64,000 nucleotides of DNA from Algibacter lectus (GCF_900112395.1 NZ_FOLN01000003.1:372001-436000); one strand, 5' to 3'; counted from the stretch's first letter, positions 18,047 to 27,691 are shown. A program made the numbers and translations. Notes: a model not told the origin generated them from the letters alone.

Positions 18047-18514
18047 TTATTTCCAGTTTTGTCCCTTTAAAGTCATTGCGGCTTTTAGAACATCTTTTTG
18101 ACTAATTTGCCCCACTAATTTGCCGTTTTCAACAATAGGGAATCTACGGCGTTTAGCAGATAAGAATTTGTTGGCAGCATCAAAAATATTCATGTTGCCA
18201 TCAATAGTATCCACATTCATGGTAATATGGTTTTCAATAGTTTTATCTTGCATAGGCATATTGTAATAGCGACTTTCGCTAATTTGTTTAATACAATCTC
18301 CTTCAGAAATTACTCCAATCAATTCGTTGTTTTCATTAACAACAGGTCCTCCAGAAATGCGGTGCGTAATTAACTTTTGCATGACGCTTTCTATGGTTTG
18401 GTTTGGCGTAAATGTTATTAAATCTGTTGTCATATAGTCACTTACCTTTAGCGGTGTGCTATCGACTACGTTAGCTTGTTGCTTTCGCGCGCCTTGAAAA
18501 CTTTTTATCCCCAT
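18047..18514 (-). CDS. CBS-domain pair protein
   Basis: 155 residues, essentially a tandem CBS (Bateman) module: CBS1 from VSDYMTTDLITFTPNQTIES to VISEGDCIKQ, CBS2 from ITMNVDTIDGN to LVGQISQKDVLKAA. Such modules bind adenosyl ligands and regulate partners; no enzymatic domain is attached. Cytoplasmic. Single reverse gene converging on the GIDE-like gene with a five-base gap. Confidence 0.93.
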   Translation of the reverse strand: MGIKSFQGARKQQANVVDSTPLKVSDYMTTDLITFTPNQTIESVMQKLITHRISGGPVVNENNELIGVISEGDCIKQISESRYYNMPMQDKTIENHITMNVDTIDGNMNIFDAANKFLSAKRRRFPIVENGKLVGQISQKDVLKAAMTLKGQNWK

Positions 18515-18646
18515 AGTTGTTTAGTTTTAATTAAAGTAATTCTAAATGTAGGGAATTTATTCCGATTTTCCTAAAAGAACATCAACTCTAATAATGGCAT
18601 TTATAAAAATTGTATATTTAGATATATAAATTTATAAGGTGTTGTT

Positions 18647-20947
18647 ATGATAAAAAAGGCTGTCGCTTTGCTCATTATTATTGGCGGAATTTACTGGAGT
18701 TTTTTGGCGCTACTGCCTCAAAATATATCTAGTTTAGATGAGGTAAACCAAAATTTCTCTACACAACGTGCTTTAGTTCATCTTAAAGAAATTTCAAAAA
18801 AACCTCATTTTTTAGGAAGTGATGTACATCTAGACGTGCGTAATTATATTGAAACCCAATTACAAAAATTAGGTTTAGAAACTCAAATTCAAGAAGCCTA
18901 TTCCATTCGTGATTGGGGTAATTTAGCAAAACCCAAAAATATAGTTGCTCGAATTAAAGGACGTGAAAATGGTAAGGCGCTTTTGTTGTTAACACATTAC
19001 GATAGTAATCCACATTCCTCAATTGGTGCAAGTGATGCGGGGTCGGGTGTTGTAACTATTTTAGAAGGTGTTCGCGCTTTTTTAAGTAAAAATGAAATGC
19101 CTAAAAATGATATTATCATTCTTATTTCCGATGCGGAAGAATTAGGTTTAAATGGTGCCGATATTTTTGTTAATCATCACGAATGGGCAAAAAATGTAGG
19201 TTTAGTTTTAAATTTTGAAGCTCGCGGAAGTGGTGGTCCAAGTATTATGCTTGTTGAAACTAACCAAGGTAATGCGGGTTTAATAGAAGGCTTTGTAAAA
19301 GCTAATCCGCAATATCCTGTTGGTAACTCGTTGTTTTATAGTATTTATAAAATGCTACCTAATGATACCGATTTAACGCGGTTTCGTGAAGATGCCGATA
19401 TCGATGGTTTTAACTTTGCTTTTGTAGACGATCATTTCGATTATCATACTGCTATGGATACTTACGAGCGGTTAGATATAAAGACCTTAGAACATCAAGG
19501 TTCTTATTTAATGCCAATGCTTAAATATTTTAGTGAAGCTAATTTAAGTGCTTTAAAAAGTAATGAAGACTTTGTATATTTTAATGTACCTGTTTTAAAA
19601 ATGGTTAAATACCCATTTTCATGGATAATACCTATGGTTATTCTGGCATTTATCGTGTTTATTGGGCTTTTAATTTATGGAGGTAGAGCACGTGTTTTTA
19701 AAAGAGCCGATGTTGGTAAAGGTTTTTTTGCATTTGTTGTATCGCTTATCGTTTCGGCTGTAGTTGGTTTGTATGCTTGGCCGGCTTTAAAATTTATATA
19801 TCCACAATATGGGGAAATTCTTCAAGGGTTTAGTTGTAATGGGCATACTTATATTGCGGCTTTCACCTGTTTGTCTTTAGCAATCTGTTTCTTTGTTTAC
19901 AGTAAAACCCACAAGCCAGGAAATGCAGCAAGTTTACTTATTGCGCCATTATTTTTTTGGTTGGGTATTTCGGTAGCCGTTGCCTTTGTTTTAGAGGGTG
20001 CTAGTTTTTTAACCGTGCCTTTGTTTTTTGGTTTGTTGAGTTTATTTATATTAATTCGAAAAAGGAAGCCAAGTATTATTAGTCATGCTATTTTAGCTTT
20101 GCCGGTACTTTTATTACTGGCTAATTTTGTGCAAATGTTTCCTGTGGGCTTAGGACTTAAAATGATGGTGTCTTCCATGGTTTTGGTTGTTTTAATATTC
20201 GGACTTTTAATTCCTGTTTTCTCTACTTTCAAACATAAAAAAAGATGGTCTTATGGTTTTCTTTTAGCAACTGTTTGCTTTTTAATTTCTGCTCATGTTA
20301 ATTCAGGCTTTTCTCCAGAAAACCCAAAGCCTAACAGTTTGTGCTATATTTTAGATGCCGATGAAAATAAAGCAGTTTGGGCGACTTATGATAACGTTTT
20401 GGATACTTGGACTATTCCTTTTTTAGGAGAGCATCCTATGGCGGCCACAACCATAAAAGATTATACCATTGCAAGTAAGTACGGCACTAGTTTTACGTAT
20501 GCTACAGAAGCACCGGTAAAATCACTAAAAGCGCCGCAAATGGTTATTGGGCATGATACTATTATTGGCGAATTTAGGCACGTAGAACTTTGTATTACGC
20601 CGCAACGCAAAGCAAACAGAATTGAGGTGTTTTCCGATTCGACAAATGTTTTTAATGCGGCCAAATTAAATGGTGTTGCTATTCGCGATAACGAAAAAAT
20701 AGGCTTGGTGTTTAATAAGCGTAAAACTAATAGACTGTTTAGTTATTATATTTCAGATGAAGATCCTTTGGATATACAATTAGTACTTCCGAAGGAACAA
20801 AAAACAACTTTTGTTATTTACGAAACCTCTTTTAATTTGTTAGAAGATGAAGGTTTTGATGTTCCTAAAAGAGCTGATGATATGATTCCGAAACCTTTTG
20901 TTTTGAATGATGCTGTTATTCTTAAAAAATCAATTACTATCGAATAG
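18647..20947 (+). CDS. Membrane-anchored M28 family zinc peptidase
   Basis: 766 residues: N-terminal signal anchor (AVALLIIIGGIYWSFLALL), an M28 peptidase domain (about 45-300), seven to nine membrane helices (about 325-560) and a C-terminal extracytoplasmic domain. Zinc ligands are visible: His117 (THYDSNPHSS), Asp in ASDAGSG, Glu-Glu in SDAEELGLNG, the FEARGSGG segment and the His in DYHTAMDTYE. The architecture matches Fxna/ERMP1-like aminopeptidases. The substrate is probably peptides in the periplasm. The tetratricopeptide-like gene 75 bases downstream may be cotranscribed. Confidence 0.93.
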   Translation: MIKKAVALLIIIGGIYWSFLALLPQNISSLDEVNQNFSTQRALVHLKEISKKPHFLGSDVHLDVRNYIETQLQKLGLETQIQEAYSIRDWGNLAKPKNIVARIKGRENGKALLLLTHYDSNPHSSIGASDAGSGVVTILEGVRAFLSKNEMPKNDIIILISDAEELGLNGADIFVNHHEWAKNVGLVLNFEARGSGGPSIMLVETNQGNAGLIEGFVKANPQYPVGNSLFYSIYKMLPNDTDLTRFREDADIDGFNFAFVDDHFDYHTAMDTYERLDIKTLEHQGSYLMPMLKYFSEANLSALKSNEDFVYFNVPVLKMVKYPFSWIIPMVILAFIVFIGLLIYGGRARVFKRADVGKGFFAFVVSLIVSAVVGLYAWPALKFIYPQYGEILQGFSCNGHTYIAAFTCLSLAICFFVYSKTHKPGNAASLLIAPLFFWLGISVAVAFVLEGASFLTVPLFFGLLSLFILIRKRKPSIISHAILALPVLLLLANFVQMFPVGLGLKMMVSSMVLVVLIFGLLIPVFSTFKHKKRWSYGFLLATVCFLISAHVNSGFSPENPKPNSLCYILDADENKAVWATYDNVLDTWTIPFLGEHPMAATTIKDYTIASKYGTSFTYATEAPVKSLKAPQMVIGHDTIIGEFRHVELCITPQRKANRIEVFSDSTNVFNAAKLNGVAIRDNEKIGLVFNKRKTNRLFSYYISDEDPLDIQLVLPKEQKTTFVIYETSFNLLEDEGFDVPKRADDMIPKPFVLNDAVILKKSITIE

Positions 20948-21022
20948 TAAAATATTGGTAATCTTTTAACAGTTTAAATGTTAAATTTTTATAGTTTTAG
21001 CTTTTTAAATTAATATAGATAG

Positions 21023-21736
21023 ATGAGAAAGATTTTATTACTTGTTGTTGTAGCATGTGGTTTTCAAATGCAAGCGCAAACAAATTCAGATTTATTAAAA
21101 CATTACGAAGGATATTATAAGCAAATGAGGCTACAAGGTGATGTGCAAGGTATTATAAATGCCATGACGCATTTAAATGTTTTGTCTCCATCGGAAGCAC
21201 GCCAAGATACATTGGCCTACATTTATATGAGTGAAGGTAAATATGTGCAGGCTTTAAACACAATAGGTGTTGTAAAAATGTCTACCGATTCTGATATTGC
21301 AGTTGAGGTAAAAGCAGTGTCTTTAAAAGCAGTAAAACGCCCTAAGTTAGCTATAGAGCATTTTAACGAAATGTTTAAAAGAGAACAAAACCCGTTAGTA
21401 GCTTATGAGTTGGCAGAATTAAATATGCAAACTAATATGCAAGCAGAGGCCCAAAAGCATATTGATTATGGTATCGCCAATTCGGAAGCAGATATGAAAA
21501 AGGCTTTTTACGAAACACAATCGCCTTATGAAGTGCCATTAAAATCGGCTTTTATGTATTTAAATGCTTTAGCAACTTACAATAAAGATAAAAAAGCAAA
21601 TATAGATGCAGCTGTAGATATTTTAGATAGTATTTTAAAAGAAGCGCCTAACTTTAATTTAGTACAGCTTACTAAAACAGAGTTGTTAAGGCAAAAGCAA
21701 GTGATGCAAGCTCAGGCTGCTCAGGATAAAAAATAA
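21023..21736 (+). CDS. Secreted TPR-like protein
   Basis: 237 residues with a signal peptide (MRKILLLVVVACGFQMQAQ) and an all-helical body of TPR-like units, for example AYIYMSEGKYVQALNTIG and AYELAELNMQTNMQAEAQKH. No enzyme motif. It probably acts as a periplasmic scaffold; partners are unknown. It lies between the M28 peptidase and a terminator. Confidence 0.8.
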   Translation: MRKILLLVVVACGFQMQAQTNSDLLKHYEGYYKQMRLQGDVQGIINAMTHLNVLSPSEARQDTLAYIYMSEGKYVQALNTIGVVKMSTDSDIAVEVKAVSLKAVKRPKLAIEHFNEMFKREQNPLVAYELAELNMQTNMQAEAQKHIDYGIANSEADMKKAFYETQSPYEVPLKSAFMYLNALATYNKDKKANIDAAVDILDSILKEAPNFNLVQLTKTELLRQKQVMQAQAAQDKK

Positions 21737-21751
21737 GAATAGTATAGTATT

Positions 21752-21789
21752 AAAAAAGGCGTTTTCTAAATATAGAAAACGCCTTTTTT
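21752..21789. terminator. Bidirectional terminator
   Basis: A perfect 17-base stem (AAAAAAGGCGTTTTCTA and its complement) with a 4-base loop sits between two convergent genes and has A and T runs on both sides, so it can serve both. Confidence 0.92.
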
Positions 21790-21810
21790 GTTTTTATTAA
21801 TTATATGTTA

Positions 21811-23901
21811 TTACCAGATTTTTACACGATTTTCTGGTTCAATATACATGTTGTCTCCAGCTTTAATATCGAAAGCGCTATAAAATGCATCGATGTTAAG
21901 TAAAGGTTGTACAGCTCTGTTCATTCCAGGAGAATGCGGATCTGTTTTTATTCTTGTCTTTAAAGCATCGTCTCTCATCTTGCTTCTCCAAACGGTTGCC
22001 CAACTCATAAAAAAGCGTTGTTCTGGTGTAAAACCATCAATAGGCTCTGGTCTTCCGTTAGCTTCTAAATCCATTTGTAAAGCATCATAAGCAGCATTAA
22101 CACCACCTAAATCTCCAATGTTTTCACCAAGTGTAAAAGCACCGTTAATATGTACATCGGGTAAAACTTCAATAGCGCTATATTGATCGGCTAAATTTTT
22201 TCCTAAAGCTTCAAATTGTTTTAAATCTTCATCGGTCCACCAGTTGTTTAAGTTTCCGTTTTTATCATAGCGAGATCCAGAATCATCAAAACAGTGTGAA
22301 ATTTCATGACCAATTACAGCACCAATACCTCCATAATTTACAGCATCATCTGCAGTGAAATTGTAAAATGGTGGTTGTAAAATAGCAGCAGGAAAAACAA
22401 TTTCGTTGTAAGGTGGGTTAAAGTAAGCGTTAACTACTTGTGGAGCCATACCCCATTCGCTTTTATCTACAGGTTTAGATAGCTCTTCAATGGTTTTTTT
22501 ATGATTCCAAGCTCTAACGTTAAGTATGTTTTGTAAGTACGATCCGTTTTCTTCTGGACCTTCAATTTGCAATTCTGCGTAATCTGTCCATTGATCAGGG
22601 TAAGCAATTTTTACTTTTAGAGCTAGAAGTTTTTCAATGGCTTTTTCCTTAGTTTCTTCCGTCATCCATGATACATTCGAAATTCTATTTTGGAAAGCAA
22701 GAATTACGTTTTTAATCATGCGTTCTGCCTTTGCTTTAGCTTCTGGCGGAAAGTAGTTCTCTACATATAATTTACCTAGCGCTTCACCAACAGTGTTGTT
22801 TACAGTGCCTAAAGCACGTTCGTTTAAAGGTTTTTGAGCCTTAGCTCCACGAAGTTCTTTACTATAGAATTCCCAGTTTGCTTTAGCTAAATCTGTGCTT
22901 AATAATCCAGCAGCATCATTAAAGCTGTTCCAGCGTAAATAAGCTTTCCAATCTGCTACGTTGTTTTCTTTTAAAATACCTTGTAAGGCATCAAAATACT
23001 TTACTTCGCCAACAATTACAGTATCGATAGATTTCACACCAATACCTTTAAAATAAGCATCCCAGTTTATAGCTGGCACCATGTTTTGTAAATCGGCAAT
23101 AGATCTTGGGTTAAAGCGTTTACGTGCATCACGACGCTCTACTTTGTCCATTTTTGATTGTGCTAAACGTGTTTCGAAATCTAAAATTTGTAAAGCTTCA
23201 GAGCTTGCTTCTTCTTCCGTTTCTCCTAAATGTTGTAACATTTTAGAAATGTGTGCTAAATATTTAGCTCTAATTTCTTTCGAGTTTTCATCGTCGTTAA
23301 TGTAGTAATCACGATCTGGTAAACCTAAGCTGCCGCCACCTATATAACCAACATTTTTGTTACTGTCTTTAGGGTGAGCGCCCACATAAAAACCAACAAA
23401 ACCAGAGCCACTTTTAGATTCCATTTCTATAATGTAATCTTGTAAGTCTTGGATGTTTTCTATAGCATCAATTTTTGCTAAGTAAGGTTTTAATGGTTCT
23501 ATACCTTGCTTATCTCTAGCAATAGTATCCATTATGGTTTGGTATAATTTTACCGCTTTATCTTGATCCGAACCAGCAACAATTTCCGTTTTCTTTAAAT
23601 CTTTATCTGTCGATAATGCTGCTTTTAAAATAGTAAGCGCATCGTCGTCTGTTTTTTGTCTAAGCTCGTCAAAACTTCCCCAGCGTGTTCTGTCTGATGG
23701 AATTTCGTTGTTGTCTAACCATTTTCCGTTAACGTATCTAAAGAAATCGTCGTTGGGTTTGGTTGTAGTATCCATGAATTCTAGGTTAATTCCTGGTACA
23801 GTTTCAACTTGAGCTATAGTTTCTTTTTTTTCGTCGGTTTTACAAGCGACAACAGAAAGAAAAGCAAGCCCACTTAATAGGGATAGGTAATTAGGTTTCA
23901 T
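21811..23901 (-). CDS. M13 family metallopeptidase (neprilysin/PepO-like) lipoprotein
   Basis: Zinc endopeptidase of about 696 residues, full length for bacterial M13. Lipoprotein signal SVVACKTDE at the N-terminus, so probably membrane-anchored facing the periplasm or exterior. Motifs: NAYFNPPYNEIVFPAAIL, the zinc site HEISH at 532-536 (His532, Glu533, His536), the third ligand in ENIGDLGG and the C-terminal RVKIW where the family usually has CxVW-like ends. It cleaves small peptides; physiological targets are unknown. The ATG at 23901 is chosen over a TTG six bases upstream. Confidence 0.96.
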   Translation of the reverse strand: MKPNYLSLLSGLAFLSVVACKTDEKKETIAQVETVPGINLEFMDTTTKPNDDFFRYVNGKWLDNNEIPSDRTRWGSFDELRQKTDDDALTILKAALSTDKDLKKTEIVAGSDQDKAVKLYQTIMDTIARDKQGIEPLKPYLAKIDAIENIQDLQDYIIEMESKSGSGFVGFYVGAHPKDSNKNVGYIGGGSLGLPDRDYYINDDENSKEIRAKYLAHISKMLQHLGETEEEASSEALQILDFETRLAQSKMDKVERRDARKRFNPRSIADLQNMVPAINWDAYFKGIGVKSIDTVIVGEVKYFDALQGILKENNVADWKAYLRWNSFNDAAGLLSTDLAKANWEFYSKELRGAKAQKPLNERALGTVNNTVGEALGKLYVENYFPPEAKAKAERMIKNVILAFQNRISNVSWMTEETKEKAIEKLLALKVKIAYPDQWTDYAELQIEGPEENGSYLQNILNVRAWNHKKTIEELSKPVDKSEWGMAPQVVNAYFNPPYNEIVFPAAILQPPFYNFTADDAVNYGGIGAVIGHEISHCFDDSGSRYDKNGNLNNWWTDEDLKQFEALGKNLADQYSAIEVLPDVHINGAFTLGENIGDLGGVNAAYDALQMDLEANGRPEPIDGFTPEQRFFMSWATVWRSKMRDDALKTRIKTDPHSPGMNRAVQPLLNIDAFYSAFDIKAGDNMYIEPENRVKIW

Positions 23902-24027
23902 TTTCAATTTTTAGGTTTATAGTGAGTTATAGTGTTAAGATGTAATCTTATGCGCTAAAATACATATAAATTCTACTTTATAGAAGCAGATTTGTTTAAA
24001 AATGAAAATGAGGTTAAAAAGAAGGTT

Positions 24028-24546
24028 TTATGGTTTAGCTATGTTAATACCGTCGGCTTCAATTTTTTGATTCATTTGAAAGTTGAAGTTAGAGAACGAT
24101 ATTAAGAAATCTTTTATAGTTAAAAGAAGTTCGTCTTTGCTTGTAGATTCTAAGTTAGCTAAGCTTTTTAGTTTGTAAAGATGTGTTTCTAAGGCCGAAA
24201 TTCTAGCTAGTGTAGCATCGCTATTCACGGCTTCTGGGATATCCTTTTTTAAATCGCGTAACAGTGTTTTTATATTTTTATCGTTATCATAGAAAAAACC
24301 TAAATCTCCTTTTTTTACATTGTTGATGTGGGTTTCTAATTGAAAATATTCTGCCCAATCTTCAATAGCTTTTTCTGTTTTAACATCTAAGGCGTATTCC
24401 ACATATTTAAGTTGCGCTATACTTTTTTCTGAAAGGTTTTGAGAGGTGGTTTCTTCAATTTCGGTTTCAACCTCAGTGTCTTGTGTTTTTTTACACGCCG
24501 AAAATGAAAGCAAAATACTTAGAGTAATTAAAATTTTAAACGTCAT
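24028..24546 (-). CDS. Hypothetical lipoprotein
   Basis: 172 residues with a lipoprotein signal (ILLSFSACKKT). The mature part is acidic and helical, with low-complexity EVETEIEETT just after the Cys. I recognise no family. It has its own promoter box at 24573-24580. Confidence 0.75.
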   Translation of the reverse strand: MTFKILITLSILLSFSACKKTQDTEVETEIEETTSQNLSEKSIAQLKYVEYALDVKTEKAIEDWAEYFQLETHINNVKKGDLGFFYDNDKNIKTLLRDLKKDIPEAVNSDATLARISALETHLYKLKSLANLESTSKDELLLTIKDFLISFSNFNFQMNQKIEADGINIAKP

Positions 24547-24572
24547 TATAATTCAATTAAAAAGATAGGTTA

Positions 24573-24580
24573 CAAATATA
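24573..24580 (-). promoter_or_regulatory. Bacteroidetes -7 box (TATATTTG)
   Basis: Exact TAnnTTTG on the reverse strand, 26 bases upstream of the ATG at 24546. Confidence 0.55.
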
Positions 24581-24714
24581 TACTAATCCGCAATGTGTTT
24601 GGTAGTAAGTAGAACGAAATGGTGCTATATTTTGTTGTATTTAAGTTTGGTAATAGCGATAAACACTTGATTTGTAAAAAAATAAAGTGTTTTTAAAATA
24701 ATTGTAATTAATTG

Positions 24715-24722
24715 TATCTTTG
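24715..24722 (+). promoter_or_regulatory. Bacteroidetes -7 box for the HupE/UreJ gene (TATCTTTG)
   Basis: Exact TAnnTTTG about 71 bases upstream of the ATG at 24794. No -33 TTTG at the expected distance. Confidence 0.5.
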
Positions 24723-24793
24723 ATGCAATGCCAAATGTGTTTAAAGAATAAAGCGTTTCTTAAACTTGGTGAAATCCCTAAATTGTAATTAAT

Positions 24794-25384
24794 ATGTTAG
24801 AAAATTTTTGGTTTAACGTGGAGTATGGTGTTAATCACGTACTTGATATAAATGCCTATGATCATGTTTTATTTTTAATTGTTCTAACGGTTCCGTACCT
24901 GTTTAGGGACTGGAAACGTGTACTTTTATTAGTTACAATGTTTACTTTAGGGCATACCTTATCTTTAGTAATGGCAGCTTATGGCGTGATTACTGTAAAT
25001 GGTGCTATTGTTGAGTTTTTAATACCTGTTACCATTATGGTTGCGGCACTTTTTAATGTGTTTACAGCGGGTAAAGGAGCGCAAAAGGAAAAAGTTGGCA
25101 TTTTGTTTTTAACCACACTTTTCTTTGGTTTAATACATGGTTTAGGTTTTGCACGAGAATTTAAAATGCTTTTAGGGAGCAACGATAATAAAATTTTATT
25201 GCTTTTAGAATTTGCCTTAGGTATAGAATTAGCACAAATAATTATTGTATTTATTGTGTTGTTCTTGGGTTATTTAGTGCAAACTATTTTTAGATTTTCT
25301 AAGCGTGACTGGGTTATGGTTATTTCGTCTATTGTGGTTGGTTTAGTGATTCCGATGATACTAAATAGCGACTTTTTATCTTAA
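24794..25384 (+). CDS. HupE/UreJ family membrane protein
   Basis: 196 residues, about six membrane helices. Family signatures are DHVLFLIVLTVPY near the start, TLGHTLSLVMA and GLIHGLGFAREF, with His residues facing the membrane that suit nickel or another divalent metal. HupE and UreJ act in nickel uptake for hydrogenase or urease in other bacteria; no hydrogenase, urease or nickel genes are nearby, so the metal is unproven. Similar stand-alone genes are common in flavobacteria. Its upstream region has a promoter box and downstream lies a putative structured RNA element. Confidence 0.9.
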   Translation: MLENFWFNVEYGVNHVLDINAYDHVLFLIVLTVPYLFRDWKRVLLLVTMFTLGHTLSLVMAAYGVITVNGAIVEFLIPVTIMVAALFNVFTAGKGAQKEKVGILFLTTLFFGLIHGLGFAREFKMLLGSNDNKILLLLEFALGIELAQIIIVFIVLFLGYLVQTIFRFSKRDWVMVISSIVVGLVIPMILNSDFLS

Positions 25385-25464
25385 TTTTTGATAAAACTTT
25401 AACTTACAGAGGTTGTAATTAAAATACAATCGAACTATATTCGTTTAATCGAACAGACAGTTTT

Positions 25465-25611
25465 GCGTTAGGGATTGATGCGGCATCCTTTTTTTATGAA
25501 TTCGACTGCCAAAGCAGTAGTATTAATAGAAAAAGATATAGCGGAAAGCCCGACCCGAATAAGCCTATTGTATTTAGGTTAATGCCTGAGATTTAAAATG
25601 AGGGTAACGCC
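25465..25611 (+). ncRNA. Putative structured RNA element, copy 1
   Basis: The 5' box starts GCGTTAGGGATTGATGCGG and runs to CATCCTTTTTTT; the 3' box is GATATAGCGGAAAGCCCGAC, then GGTAACGCC at the end. The ends can pair (GCGTTA with TAACGC), and inside them CTTTTTTTAT pairs with ATAGAAAAAG to close a variable apical part that contains the small hairpin ACTGC-CAAA-GCAGT. Copies 2 and 3 (33071-33213, 46749-46848, both reverse) keep the boxes and the pairing but differ in the apical sequence. No coding potential is seen. I recall similar sequences in many flavobacterial genomes; they could be the published Flavo-1 RNA motif, which I cannot check here. Confidence 0.65.
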
Positions 25612-25628
25612 ATAATTAAAACGAATTG

Positions 25629-26063
25629 ATGCCAAAAAATAAACAACAAAAATATGATAAGGCCTATTTGCGCATTGCGAAAGAATGGGGTAAATTATCG
25701 TATTGTAAACGCCGACAAGTTGGGGCGATAATTGTAAAGGACCGTATGATTATTTCGGATGGTTACAATGGAACACCGTCTGGTTTTGAGAATTTTTGTG
25801 AAGATGATGAAGGATACACAAAATGGTATGTTTTGCATGCCGAGGCCAATGCTATTTTAAAGGTTGCAGCTTCTACGCAATCTTGCAAAGGTGCAACACT
25901 TTATATCACAATGTCGCCGTGTAAGGAGTGTAGTAAATTAATACACCAAGCGGGTGTTGTAAAGGTGGTTTATCACGATTCTTATAAAGATGATTCGGGT
26001 TTAAGGTTTCTTGAAAAAGCAGGAATTGAACTCGAACAAATAGTTGATTTAACAGCAGAATGA
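25629..26063 (+). CDS. dCMP/cytidine deaminase-family zinc protein
   Basis: 144 residues, the size of deoxycytidylate deaminase (ComEB type). Zinc and catalytic residues: HAEANAIL (His and Glu) and PCKECSKLI (two Cys). GYNGTPSGFENFCED is the substrate-loop region typical of dCMP deaminases, which supply dUMP for thymidylate synthesis. The ATG at 25629 is used; the TTG at 25626 would add one residue. The stop overlaps the next start (ATGA at 26060), so it is cotranscribed with the S41 protease. Confidence 0.92.
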   Translation: MPKNKQQKYDKAYLRIAKEWGKLSYCKRRQVGAIIVKDRMIISDGYNGTPSGFENFCEDDEGYTKWYVLHAEANAILKVAASTQSCKGATLYITMSPCKECSKLIHQAGVVKVVYHDSYKDDSGLRFLEKAGIELEQIVDLTAE

Positions 26064-27664
26064 CCTATCAAAAAAAATATTTGCCATTGATTTTAGGCGT
26101 AGCTATTGCTGCGGGTATTTTTATTGGAGGGAAGTTGAGTTTTTCGGGGTCGTCGGACCGGGTTTTTACGAAAAACAGTAAAAAGGAAAAACTTAATAGA
26201 CTTATTGATTATATCGATTACGATTACGTAGATGATATAAATACCGATAGTATTGTTGATGTTACCGTAAATGGAATTTTAGAAAATTTAGATCCGCACT
26301 CGGTGTATATTCCTAAGGAAGAAATGGAGGGTGTTGCCGAGAACATGAAAGGTGATTTTGTGGGTATTGGCGTTAGTTTTTATCCGTATAAAGATTCCAT
26401 TGCCGTTATTCGTTCTATTGAAGGCGGGCCAAGTGAAAAAGCCGGTATCAGAGGTGGAGACAGAATTGTGATGGCCGATGGCGATACACTTTACGGAAGT
26501 AAACTTCGTGAAAACGATATGGTTAAAAAATTAAAAGGCCGTATTGATACCGATGTAAAACTTAAGATTTTTAGAAAAGGTGAGCCGGAACTTTTGGATA
26601 TTACTGTAAAGCGTGATCTTATTCCAATAAAAAGTGTGGATGCGGCTTATATGTTAACTAAAAAACTAGGTTATATTAAGGTGAATCGCTTCGCGGAAAC
26701 CACTTATGATGAGTTTAAAACAGGTTTAGATAAATTAATTGAAGCCGGAGCCACTGAAATTGCTTTGGATTTACGCGATAACCCTGGTGGTTTTCTAGAT
26801 ACTGCAAATAAAATTGTAGATGAATTTTTGGAAGAAGATAAACTTATTTTATTCACTAAAAATAGACGTGGCCAAATAAATAAAAGCTTTGCCACAGATG
26901 AAGGTGATTTTGAAGATGGTAAAATTTATGTGTTAATTGATGAGAACTCTGCTTCGGCTAGTGAAATTGTTGCGGGTGCTATTCAAGATAACGATAAAGG
27001 AACTATTGTAGGGCGACGTTCTTACGGTAAAGGTTTAGTGCAACGTGAAATGGAATTGGGTGATGGTAGTGCCGTACGTTTAACGGTATCTCGTTATTAT
27101 ACACCAACGGGACGTTCTATACAAAGACCTTATAAAAATGGCAATAAAGATTATTACGATGATTATTTTGAGCGTCTTGAAAGTGGTGAGCTTTTAGATT
27201 CTGAAAAAATACAAGTAGCCGACTCCTTAAAGTTTACAACACCTGGCGGAAAAGTAGTTTACGGTGGTGGTGGTATTATTCCTGATGTTTTTGTGCCTAT
27301 AGATACAAGTATGCAGAATGAAACATTAACGTTTTTACAGCGTCGTGGTTTTATGGGGTATTTTGTGTTTGAAGAGCTTGAGAAAGACCGTCATAAATAT
27401 GATGAGATTTCGCGTAGTGATTTTATAGAGTCTTTTGAAGTAGGAGACGATATGGTTTTTGCCTTTCAAGATTATTTAAACTTAAGAACAGATACCGCGA
27501 TTACCTTTGTGGCTTATCAAAAAGAAATAAAACAGTTTATTAAAGCAACTCTAGGTGATCAATTATTTGGAGATGGCGCATTTGATGAAATCTTTAACAA
27601 GAGTGATACCATGATAGAAGAGGTGATTAAACTGAGTGATGAAGGTTTAGCTGTTAAGGAATAA
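26060..27664 (+). CDS. S41 family C-terminal processing protease
   Basis: 534 residues: N-terminal signal anchor (LPLILGVAIAAGIFIGG), a helical segment with NLDPHSVYIPKEEM, a PDZ domain (about 85-180) and the S41 catalytic core. The Ser-Lys dyad lies in DENSASASEIVAGA (near 295-301) and GRRSYGKGLVQ (near 322). It probably cleaves C-terminal tails of periplasmic proteins. ATGA overlap with the deaminase gene shows translational coupling; a strong bidirectional terminator follows. Confidence 0.95.
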   Translation: MTYQKKYLPLILGVAIAAGIFIGGKLSFSGSSDRVFTKNSKKEKLNRLIDYIDYDYVDDINTDSIVDVTVNGILENLDPHSVYIPKEEMEGVAENMKGDFVGIGVSFYPYKDSIAVIRSIEGGPSEKAGIRGGDRIVMADGDTLYGSKLRENDMVKKLKGRIDTDVKLKIFRKGEPELLDITVKRDLIPIKSVDAAYMLTKKLGYIKVNRFAETTYDEFKTGLDKLIEAGATEIALDLRDNPGGFLDTANKIVDEFLEEDKLILFTKNRRGQINKSFATDEGDFEDGKIYVLIDENSASASEIVAGAIQDNDKGTIVGRRSYGKGLVQREMELGDGSAVRLTVSRYYTPTGRSIQRPYKNGNKDYYDDYFERLESGELLDSEKIQVADSLKFTTPGGKVVYGGGGIIPDVFVPIDTSMQNETLTFLQRRGFMGYFVFEELEKDRHKYDEISRSDFIESFEVGDDMVFAFQDYLNLRTDTAITFVAYQKEIKQFIKATLGDQLFGDGAFDEIFNKSDTMIEEVIKLSDEGLAVKE

Positions 27665-27691
27665 CTACTATTTAGATTACTATATAAAACT

